In this document: positions 20,695 through 30,360 of the stretch, in pieces | Numbering within the stretch: position 1 is the stretch's first letter | Layout of the letters: every line of letters starts with the position of its first letter | Source of the DNA: Prorocentrum cordatum | Taxonomy: Eukaryota; Sar; Dinophyceae; Prorocentrales; Prorocentraceae | DNA length: 64,000 bases | Assembly: GCA_963575745.1 (NCBI GenBank) | Contig: CAUYUJ010001384.1 | Coordinates: 1 to 64,000, forward strand | Direction: 5' to 3' | Program-made: the position numbers and the translations under genes | The notes under the pieces: model-generated | Seen by the model: only the letters and a program-made list of their open reading frames with translations | The model's database searches: none | What the model was told of the DNA's origin: nothing

Positions 20695-21127
20695 TGCGCG
20701 CGTAAGAGTGCCCAGAATCGAAGCAGAGAACATCGCATAATATTTTCGTGAAATCTTCGATTTTGCATTTTGCATATCGACATAAAGCTGCTTTCCGTCT
20801 TTTATACAGATGTAATCCAGTCTGTAACCAGCCTTGTCGAGCTCTTTAATATGAGCTTCGATATCCAACCCGCGCTCAGTCTGCTATTAGCGCTAGGGCT
20901 GACCACTGATTCGTACTCTGCTACTTTCTTGGAAATGGTATTGTTTTTCTTGGTTTTACTCGTGCTGCAGATGAACTACAGTGCTGTTTAGCACAGCCAT
21001 GGGAAGGGAATCATCAAGGGCAATAGTGAAATGTATCTAGACGCCTGAGATCAGTCTACTATCAGCGCTCGGTCTGAACAACTATTCGTTCTCTGCCAAG
21101 TCTTTGGACATGATATACGGCAAGGAA
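20695..21127 (+). repeat. B end (minus) joined to D-type monomers (plus)
   Basis: About 100 bp of B-type end in minus orientation (TGCGCGCGTAAGAGTGCCCAG), then D-type monomers in plus orientation (GCTGCAGATGAACTACAG, GTATCTAGACGCCTGAG). Confidence 0.6.
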
Positions 21128-21182
21128 GCTCTACGAGTCTCCGGCGGTAAGAAAGGTTGACGGTTTACCGCCGGCGCCCAGT
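21128..21182 (+). repeat. H hairpin 22 (AA/TT class)
   Basis: CCGGCGGTAA / TTACCGCCGG, loop GAAAGGTTGACGG. Preceded by ATGATATACGGCAAGGAAGC. Confidence 0.83.
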
Positions 21183-22426
21183 GGCAGCTAGTAACTCGTA
21201 GAGCTTTCCTGAGAGCTTGAGCGGCGAAGCTAAACAAGTAACTGGTCGACCTTCCCTGACCTAATTGCTGAAAGCTTAAGGGTAATTCCGGCGCGCTAGA
21301 GAGTAAGTACCTTGTAGAGTTCATCGTACCTTGTAGAGCTTTTCGGCATGATGAGGTAAGAGGAATTTGGGCGCAGGGTGGAGCTAGTGTCTAGAGATTT
21401 TCAAATAGCGCGTCTGATGATTCTCTTCCCATTGCAATGCCTGAGAGCTCTCAAGCTCATCTGCACCTCGAGTTCAGTTCAGAAAACGAATTCCATCACT
21501 AACAAAACAGAGTATGACTAGTTTTTCGGCGTCTGCGCTCATAACAGACACAAGCCAAGCGTCTGGATACTTCAGACTAGCGCGCCTCATGATTTTCTTA
21601 TGATTTCTGTGCGGAAGAGTTCTCAAGCTCATCTGCAGCTCGAGTTAAGTGAAGATTTACCATCATATCGAAAAACAGTCGGTCGAATACAATTAGTTTT
21701 GCGGACCTAGCTCGAGTAGCAGACTGATTCCAGAGCTCTAGATGCTTCAGCCGAACGCGCCTGATGATTTGAAATCGATTACCTGTGCGTACCAGCTCTG
21801 TAGCTATGCTACAGCTCGAGTTAAGTACAGAACACCGACAGCGCCTGTTAAGAGAACTCGAAGAATACGAATAGTTTTGCGGAACTAGCTCGAGTAGCGG
21901 ACCGATTTCAGACCTCTCGATGCAAAGACAAACGCGCCTGATGATTCTGAATCGATTCGTGTGCATACCAGCTCTGTAGCTCTCTTACAGCCTGAGTTAA
22001 GTACAGAAAGCCGACCGCATCTGTCAAGATGACTCGAACAATGCGAATAGTTTCGCGCACCTAGCTCAGCAGACCGAGTTCAGACCTGTGGACGCAACAG
22101 ACGAACGCGCATGATGATTCTGAATCGGTTTCTGTGCGCACGAGCTTTGTAGCTCTCGTAAACCTCGAGTTAAGTACCGAGGACCGTCAACGCGTGTCAA
22201 GATGACTCGAAACAGCCGATCCCGCCCAGACGCTTTTTGGCACCCAAAGGTACCCGATTGAGCTGAGATTGAGACGGCGAGCGGTAATAAGAGCAAATAT
22301 CACGAGAAAAAATACTAGAGCTCAAACGAACTGAGGAATTTCGAGAACATAATTTTCAACCGAGCAAAAATCAGCAAAAGGTCAGTCGAGATTTTTCTTG
22401 CCAACTAGCCCTGCAGCGCCTCGGAA
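21183..22426 (-). repeat. Linkers and inverted A block
   Basis: L1 and L2 linkers (plus) to about 21390, then five A monomers and the A leader in minus orientation. The leader is at about 22225-22420 (CCCGATTGAGCTGAGATTG, GAAAAAATACTAGAGCTC). Confidence 0.72.
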
Positions 22427-22483
22427 CTGGGCGCCGGCGGTAAACCGTCAACCTTGGTTACCGCCAGGGGACTCGTAGAGCTT
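22427..22483 (-). repeat. H hairpin 23 (minus strand, AA/TT class)
   Basis: CTGGGCGCCGGCGGTAAACC ... GGTTACCGCCAGGGGACTCG in reverse orientation. One outer stem position is changed. Confidence 0.83.
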
Positions 22484-22800
22484 CGTAGCCGTATATCATC
22501 TCCAAAGAATTAGCAGAGTAGGAATAGTTGTTCAGCCCGAGCGCTAACAGCAAACTGATTCCAGCCGCATCCCTGCCCTTGCTCCCTGTCTCGCCTCCCT
22601 CCCTCTCTGTTTATCTCTTTCCTCCTTCCCTGCTCCCTCCCACCCTCTGTGCTTCTTCCCTGCCGCTCTGCTCCCTTCTTCCTCCCTGCTCCCTACCTTT
22701 CTGCCTCCTCTCCCTCTCTCACTCTCTTCCTTTTCACTTCTTCCTTTCTTCCTTCCCTCCGTCCCGACTACCTCCCATCGCCTCCGCGACCCTTAGAGAG
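22484..22800 (+). repeat. D-type fragment and pyrimidine-rich tract
   Basis: A short minus-strand A/D end, then about 230 bp of CCCTCCCTCTC / CTTCCTCCC sequence (22560-22790). Similar pyrimidine tracts end the D units at 49-56 kb. Confidence 0.7.
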
Positions 22801-23120
22801 CTATTTCCTCGCACGGTACTGCGCGGCAAACATGCTAGAATCATCTTGCTGTAAAAAAACACGAAAATCACGTTTTCGGATTTTATCGAAACTCGTTTCC
22901 CGCAAGTGTTTCGATAGTAACACTGAAGCTACGGACCTGCGAATTTCACAGTCACTCGCGGCATAACCCACTACAGGTGAGAAACTAACCGGTTCTTAAA
23001 ACGAACTTTGCAAATTTTGCACAAAGATAAAAAAACGACCCGAAGTCACAACATTGTCTCTTGAGGTCGGCGGATCTGTCAACTAGCTCCACCCTGCGCC
23101 CGAATTCCTCTTAGCTCATC
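22801..23120 (-). repeat. Inverted C block
   Basis: Minus-strand C landmarks: AAAACACGAAAATCACGTTTT, CATAACCCACTACAGGTGAG, CACAACATTGTCTCTTGAGG and an L2 end (ACTAGCTCCACCCTGCGCCC). Confidence 0.68.
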
Positions 23121-24200
23121 TTCCCGGAGAGCTCTACAAGGTATTACTTTTATAGCTTCGCCGTTAACGCTCTAAGAGGAGCTCTACAAGTTACTCTTAA
23201 GCTTCCAGTAACTAGCTAAAGGAAGCTCTACAAGTTACGAAGAGCCCTACGAGGTACAAGTCGCTGCGGGGGTTTTTGACCGGCGAAGATGGGCTGCTGG
23301 CAGGCACCATCGCTGTCTGGCTTCAAACCTAAAACTTATAGCTCTCAGAGAGCTCCCCGGAAACTTGGTAGCGTCCACTCACGCCAGAAAGGTTGCCTGA
23401 CGAGCTCTGGGACGCCCTCCTAAAGCGCTTCTGAAGCGCTACCAGGCACGCTTCCACGCGCGCCTGCACGCGTGCAGGAGCGCGTGAACGCTTGCCGGAA
23501 GCGCCCCCAGACCAGCTGCCGGGACAAACAAGCCCCTGCGGGGACTCTGGAGCGGCGAAGATGGGCTGCTGGCAGGCACCACCACCGTCCGGCTTCTAAT
23601 GGGTAGCGTCCAGAACCCGGATAGCAAAAAGACACTGACACCGGAAAGCTTGCCTGACGAGCTCTGGAAAGCTCTCCTGAAGCCGTTGGAAGCGCTGCCA
23701 GGCACGCTTCCACGCGCGCCTGCACGCGTGCAGGCACGGGTGGGCGCGTGCCGGAAGCGCTCCCGGACCCGCTGCGACCCCGGGCAAGTCGCTGCGGGGA
23801 ACGTGGAGCGCCGTGGAGGAGCGGCTGGCAGGCATCACCAACGTCCGGCTTCTAAGCTAAAACCTTATAGCTCTCAGAGAGCTCTCCGGGAATCTAAAAC
23901 CCTATAGCCCTCAGAGAGCCCTCCGAGAATAAATCGTAGAGCTTCCCTTAGAGCGTTAGCGGCGAAGCTAGAAGTGTAATTCCTGGGCGCTGGAACGCTA
24001 GCTGGCTAGAAAAATATCGACGGACTTTTGCTGATTTTTTCTCGTTTGAAAATTATGTTTTTGAAATTCCTCATTTCGATTGAGCTCTAGTTGTTTTTTC
24101 CGTGATATTCGACCTTATTCCCGCTCGCCGTCCTATGCTGAGCTCGATCGGGTACCTTTTACTGCGAAAAGACATGTGGGCGGGATCGGCTTAGCCGCTA
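23121..24200 (+). repeat. Linkers, P units and an A leader fragment
   Basis: Linkers to about 23250. Two P units follow, with palindrome variants near 23450 and 23708, in which outer positions have diverged (CCACGCGCGCCTGCACGCG). A leader fragment at about 23940-24190 carries CTCGATCGGGTACCTTTTAC. Confidence 0.68.
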
Positions 24201-24866
24201 ACGCTCTAAGGGAAGCTCTACAAGTCACGAGTTACTTGGTAGCGTCCAGAACCCGGAGAGCAAAGAGGCAACTCTGAAAAGCTTAGCTCCCCTGGAGCCC
24301 TTCTGAAGCGCTGCCTGCGACGCTTCCACGCGTGCCTGCAGGCGCGCGTGCACGCGTGCCGGAAGCGCTCCCGGACCCGCTGCCGGGACAAACAAGTCCC
24401 TGCGGGGATTCTGGACCGGTTCCGGACCCGCTGCGACCTCAAACAACTTTCTGCGACGATTCTGGAGCGGAGAAGATGGGCTGCTGGCAGGCAGCACCGC
24501 CTAGTTTCTAATACTTTGTAGAGCTCTTCGGCATGGATGAGCTAGAGGAATTCGGGCGCGGGGCAGAGCTAGTTGGTCGACCCGACCAGAACAGACAATG
24601 TGATAACTTTGGGTCGGTGTTGCTAAGTTTTGAAAGATTTTTGACTATTCATTTTGAGAAACTAGATTTTTCGCACCTGTTTGGACGACTATGAGGGCCA
24701 CTGCGTTTGAATATGAGCTCTGTAGGCGCACTTTCACTATCAAAACACTTGGCGGAACCAACTTCATGTCGACATGAACATTTTCTATATATATAATTAT
24801 TATTAAAAAATGCTTCCAACAGTTTTTCCTTTTTTCCGATTCTGGGCACTCGCACGCGTGCAAGGA
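24201..24866 (+). repeat. P unit, L2 linker and B block
   Basis: P unit with a shortened palindrome near 24328 (CACGCGTGCCTGCAGGCGCG), L2 at about 24510-24570, then a B block carrying an unusual AT run (TATATATATAATTATTATT, 24786-24804). Confidence 0.68.
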
Positions 24867-24920
24867 GCTCTGCGAGGTTCCCGGCGGTGACCAGGTTGAC
24901 GGTCCCCCGCGGGCGCGAGT
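24867..24920 (+). repeat. H hairpin 24 (degraded right arm)
   Basis: Left strand CCGGCGGTGA intact. The right strand has become CCCCCGCGGG, so most pairing is lost. Loop CCAGGTTGACGG unchanged. Confidence 0.74.
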
Positions 24921-26190
24921 CTAAAACCTTATAGCTCTCAGAGAGCTATCCGGGACTCTCTGAGAATCTTGGAACAACCGACTCCAAGTCATCATATTGT
25001 CCGCCGGGCCGGGTTGACCATTGATAGCATCCAAAACCGAGTGAGCATCTTGGTAGCGTCCATTGGTAGCGTCCAAAGCCGGGACAGCAAAGAAGCAAAT
25101 ACTCTGGAAATCTTTCCTGAGGAGCTCTGGGGACCCCCCCTGAAGCGCCTCTGAAGCGCTGCCAGGCACGCTTCCACGCCTGCCTGCATGCTTGCAGGCA
25201 CGCGTGGACGCGTGCCCGAAGCGCCCCCGGACCCGCTGCGACTGCAAACAACTTTCTGCGACGATTCTGGAGTGGCGAAGATGGGCTGCTGGCCGACATC
25301 GCCACCGTCGGGCTTCTAATCCAAAGCCGCATAGCTCTCAGAGAGCTCTCCGGGAAGAACCCGGACAGCATAGAGGCAACTCTGGAAAGCTTCCCTGGCC
25401 AGCTCTCGGAGGCTCTCCCGAAGCGCTTCTGAAGCGCTGCTTGGCGCGCTTCCACGCGTGCCTGCACGCGTGCAGGCACGCGTGGACGCGTGCCGGAAGC
25501 GCTCCCGGACCCGATGCCGGGACAAACAACTCGCTGCGACGATTCTGGAGCGGCGAAGATCTAGGCTGCTGGCAGTCACCACCACGGTCCGGCTTCAAAT
25601 CTGAAAGCCTATAGCTCTCTGAAAGCTCCGCGGAAATTTCTTAGCGTCCAAAACCCGGAGAACTAAGAGGCACTTACACTCAAAAGCTCTCCTGGGGGGC
25701 TCTCAGGAGCTCTTCTGAAGTGCTTCTGAAGCGCTGCCAGGCACGCGTGCCTGCACGCGTGCAGGCGCGCGCGGGCGCGTACGGGAAGCGATCCCGGACC
25801 CGCTGCGACCTCAAACAACTGTCTGCGACGATTCTGCGCCGGCGAAGTTGGGCTGCTGGCAGGCACCACCACCGTTCGGCTTTTAGTCTAAAACCCTATA
25901 GCTCTCAGAGAGCTTTCCGGGAAAAGAGGTACTCACACTAGAAAGTTTCCTGGGCGGCTCTCGGGGGCTCTCCTGAAGTGCTTCTGAAGCGCTGTCAAGC
26001 ACGCTTCCACGCGTGCCTGCACGCGTGCAGGCACGCGTGGACGCGTACGGGAAGCGCTCCCGGACCCGCTGCGACCTCAAAGAACTTTCTTCGACGATTC
26101 TGGACGGCGAACTTGGGCTGCTGGCAGGCACCACCACCGTCCGGCTTCCAATCTGACACCCTGTAGCTCTCAGAGAGCCCCTCGCCGGAA
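24921..26190 (+). repeat. P block tandem array
   Basis: Four units. Perfect 36-bp palindromes at 25451-25486 and 26006-26041, shorter or changed versions near 25171 and 25744. Unit length is about 280-300 bp. Confidence 0.78.
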
Positions 26191-26930
26191 ATTCTTCTAG
26201 TTCATCGATGCCGAAGAGCTCTACGAGGTATACTTTGGACTCCCTTCCTGGAGAGCTCTAGAGAGCTCTGCTGAAGCGCCTCTGGGGCGCTGTCAGCGAC
26301 GCTTCCACGCGAGACTGCACGCGTGCAGGCACGTGTGGACGCGTGCCGGAAGCGCCCCCGGACGGGCTGCCGGGACCGGCGAGTTGCTGCGGGGATCGTG
26401 GAGCGGCGGAGGTGGGGTGTCCTCCTCACTACCCACCTCCGGCTTCTTACCTTGTAGAGCTCTTCGGCAAGATGGGCTAAGAGGAATTCGGGCGTAGCGT
26501 GGAGCTCGTTGGCAGACCCGACCTTAAGATACAATGTGGTGACTTGGGGTTGGTGTTGCTAAGAATTCGAGGGTATTTGACCATTCATGTTAAGAAGCAG
26601 ATTCTTCTCACGTGTAGTACCTCGTAGAGCTTTTCGACATCGATGAGCTAGAGGAATTCCGGCGCGGGGTGGAGCTAGTTGGCCGACCCGGCCAGGCCGG
26701 ACAATGTGATAACTTTGGGTGGGTTTTGCTACGATTCGAAAGATATTTGACCATTCATTTTGAGAAAACAGATTTTTCGCACCTGTAGACGACTATGAGG
26801 GCCTTTGTGTCCGAATATGAGCTCTGTCGGCGCACTTTTACTATCAAAACACTTGGGGGAATCAACTTCATGTCGACATGAAAAAAACATTTATGATCTT
26901 TTCGAGAAATGCTTCCAGAAGCCAGTCTCT
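26191..26930 (+). repeat. P remnant, L2 linkers, C-like and B blocks
   Basis: Inverted L2 piece, a P unit with palindrome near 26305 carrying TGTGG for CGTGG, L2 at about 26450, a C-like start, another L2 at about 26620-26690, and a B block to about 26930 that ends without an H hairpin. Confidence 0.65.
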
Positions 26931-28974
26931 GAAGCCCTCAGCTTTGAAAGGAGCTATCCGGGAATTGGTAGCGTCCAAAACCCGGAGAGCAAAGAGGCAC
27001 TCACACTGAAAAGCTCCCCTGAAAAGCTCTGGGGGGCTTTTCTGAAGCGCTACTGAAGCGCTGCCAGGCACGCATGCACGCGCGCCTTTACGCGTGCAGG
27101 CACGCGTGGGCGCGTGCCCGAAACGCTCCCGGACACGCTGCGACCTTTTCCCCGATAGCCCCTTGGAGAGCTGAGGGTTTCAGAGAAGAAGCTGGAAGTG
27201 GGTGGTGAGGAGCTCCACGATGGCCGCAGCAACTCGCCGGTCCCAGCCCAAGCGCCTCCGGCACGCTTTTACGCGTGCCTGCACGCGTGCAGGCACGCTT
27301 GGAAGCGTCGCTGACAGCGCTTCAGAAACGCTTCGGCAGAGCTCCCCGGAGCCCTTCAGAAAAGTCTTCCAAAGTACCTTACACAGCTCTTCGGCAGCGA
27401 TGAGCTAGAGGAATTCCGGCGCGGAGTGGAGCTAGTACCTTGAATAGCTTTTCGGCATCGATGAGCTAGAGGAATTCCGGCGCGGGGTGGAGCTAGCAAC
27501 TTGTAGAGCTTCCCTTAGCTAGTACCTTGTAGAGCTCTTCGCCGTCGATGAGCTAGAGGAATTCCGGCGCCGGGTGGAGCAAGTAACTCGTAGAGCTCCC
27601 CTTAGCTAGTTGCTGGAAGCTTAAGAGCAATTCCCGGAGAGCTCTTTCAGAGCTACAGGGTTTAAGATTAGCAGCCGGACGGTGGTAGTGCCTGCCAGCA
27701 GCCCATCTTCGCCGCCCCAGAATCCCCGCAGGGGCCTGTTCGAGGTCGCAGCTGGTCCGGGAGCGCTTCGGGCACGCGTCCACGCGTGCCTGCACGCGTG
27801 CAGGCGCGCGTGGAAGCGTGCCCGGCAGTGCGTCAAAAGCGCCGCAGGAGAGTTACCCAGGGCCCTTCAGAGAAGCTTTCCAGTTCCCGGAAAGCCTTTG
27901 TATTCTCCGGGTTTTTCCCGGAGAGCTCTCTGAGAGCTAGAGAGCTTTAGATTAAAAGCCGGACGGTGGTGGTGACCGCCAGCAGCCTATCTCCGCCGGT
28001 CCACGATCCCCGCAGCAACTCGCCCGTGCTGGCAACGGGTCCGGGAGCGCGTGCAGACACGCATGGGGGCGTGCGTGGCAGCGCTTTCGAAGCGCTTCAG
28101 GGGAACCCGCCGGAGCTCTCCAGAAAAGATTTCCCGTCCCCGAGGGTCTCTTCGCTCTCCGGGTTTTTGCCGGAGAGCCCTCTGTAAGCTAGAAGGTTTT
28201 AGATTAGAAGCTGGACGGTGGTGGTGCCCGCCAGCAGCCCATCTCCGCCGGTCCACGATCCTCGCAGCAACTCGCCCGTCCCGGCAGCGGGTCCGGGAGC
28301 GCTTCCGGCGCGCGTCCACGCGTGCCTGCACGCGTGCAGGCACGCATGGAGGCGTGCCTGGCAGCGCTTTCGAAGCGCTTCAGGCGTGCCGGCAAGCGTG
28401 CAGGCACGCATGGGGGCGTGCGTGGCAGCGCTTTCGAAGCGCTTCAGGGGGGCCCGCCAGAACTCTCCAGAAAATTCCCGGAGAGCTCGCTGAGAGCTAA
28501 AGGGTTTAAGATGAGAAGCCGGACGGTGGTGGTGCCCGCCAGGAGCTCCTCCACGGCGGTCCACAGGCCTTGCAGAAACTCCGGCGACCCGGCAGCTGGT
28601 TCGAGGGCGCAGTCCACGTGTGCCTGCACGCGTGCAGGCACGTGTGGAAGCGTTCCTGGCAGCGCTTCGACAGCGCTGCAGGGGAGCTCCCCAGCGCTCT
28701 CGAGGAAAGATTTCCCCCTCCCGACGGTCTCTTCGCTCTCTGGGTTTTGGACGCTACCAAGTATTTGCCATCTCCAAGGGTTTCTTCGCTTCCAGGTTTT
28801 GGAAGCTACCAAGTGGACGCTACCAATGGACGCTACCAATTACCTTGTGGAGCTCTTCGGCATCGATTCCCGGAGAGCTCGCTGAGAGCTAAGGGTTTAA
28901 GATTAGAAGCCAGACGGTGGTGGTGCCCGCCAGCAGCCCATCTCCGCCGGTCCACGATCCTCGCAGCGGCTTTT
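26931..28974. repeat. P units in both orientations with linkers
   Basis: A plus-strand P unit to about 27150, then minus-strand units up to 28974, with four L linkers at about 27375-27640. Palindromes lie near 27083, 27265, 27780, 28316, 28400 and 28615. The switch of orientation near 27160-27200 makes the region a large imperfect inverted repeat. Confidence 0.7.
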
Positions 28975-29246
28975 ACCTCGTAGAGCTCTTCGGCATCGAT
29001 GAGCTAGAGGAATTCCGGCGCGGGGTGGAGCTAGTTGGCCGACCCCGCCAGAAAGGACAAAATGACAACTTTTAGGTGGTTTTGCGAATATTTCAAAGAT
29101 ATTTGGCCATTTATTTTGAGAAAGCAGATTTTTCGCACCTGTAGACGAGTACGAGGGTTTTCGCGTCTTGATATGAGTTCTCTAGATGCATTTTTACTAT
29201 CAAAACACTTGGCCAAACCAACTTCATTTCGACATGGAAAATATCA
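28975..29246 (+). repeat. L2 linker and B block
   Basis: CTCGTAGAGCTCTTCGGCAT linker, then B landmarks to ACTTCATTTCGACATGGAAA. The normal block end is missing and an inverted hairpin follows. Confidence 0.7.
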
Positions 29247-29302
29247 CTGGGCGCCGGCGGTAAACCGTCAACCTTGGTTACCGCCGGGAGACTCGTAGAG
29301 TT
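29247..29302 (-). repeat. H hairpin 25 (minus strand, AA/TT class)
   Basis: GCCGGCGGTAAACCGTCAACC ... TTGGTTACCGCCGGGAGACTC in reverse orientation. Stem intact. Confidence 0.85.
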
Positions 29303-30360
29303 TCCTAGCTCGACTTAAGTTGAGAAAACCGACAGCACCTACCAACATTCCAATTTATAGTGAATATTTTTTGACCTCTGAATGCGACAGGCGGACGCGT
29401 CTGATGTCTGCGAATCGACTCATGTCATTACCAGCCCTGCAGCCCCACTACAGCCCGAGTTAAGTGCAGAAAACCGACAGCACCTCTCAGGATGACTCGA
29501 ACAATACGAATAGTTTCGCGGACCTAGTTCGGGCAGCAGACAGAGTTCGGAGCTCTGGATTCGAAAGACGGACGCGCCTGATGTCTCCGAATCGATTCCA
29601 GTGATTACCAGCCATGGAGCCCCCCTACAGCCCGAGTTAAGTGGAGAGAACCGACAGCATCTCTCAAGATGAGTCGAACAATACGAATAGTCCCGCGATT
29701 CTAGATCGGGCAGCAGACCGAGTTCAGAGCTCTGGATTCGACAGACTGATCATTCTGAATCGGTTTCTGTAAATATCAGCTCTGTACCTGTCTACAGCTC
29801 GAGTTAAGTAGAAAAACGAAAGTTGCTGTCAAAATGACTCGAATAATACGAACAGGTTTGCGGACCTAGCTCGGCTAACAGACCGAGTTCAGACCTCTGG
29901 CTTCAACAGGCGAACGCGCCTAATCATTCTACATCGATTAGCTGTGCTTACCAGCTCTGTAGCTGTCCTGAAGCTCGAGTTATGTTCAGAAAACCATCAG
30001 CGCGTATCAAGAAAACTCAACGGCCAATCCCGCCACAGTGCTTTTCGATAGTAATATTCACCCGATCGAGCTGAGATCAAGATGGCGAGCGGAAATAAGA
30101 TCGAATATCACGGAAAAAATACTAGAGCTCTAACGAATGTTCAAATTTCGAGAACAAAATTTTCAACCGACCAAAAGTCAGCAAAAGTTCCGTCGGGATT
30201 TTTCTTGCCAACTAGCTCTCCAGCGCGCCGGAATTACTCTTAAGCTTCCATCAACTAGCTTAGGGAAGCTCTACGAGTCATCTTTTCTCTTTTTCGAGAA
30301 ATGCTTCCAGAAGCCCTCTCTTTTGATTCCGAGCACTCTTACGCGTGCTGGGAGCTCTTC
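29303..30360 (-). repeat. Inverted A block, L1 linker and B end
   Basis: Minus-strand A block: terminal segment (CCTACCAACATTCC), monomers, leader (about 30030-30220), L1 linker. A plus-strand B end (about 30280-30357, ACTCTTACGCGTGCTGGGAG) runs to the LINE junction. Confidence 0.72.

Noticed and set aside
21600-22100. Hammerhead ribozyme in inverted A monomers (CTGATGA motif)
   Set aside because: CTGATGA is present on the minus strand of the monomer, but no GAAA core follows a stem at the required distance.
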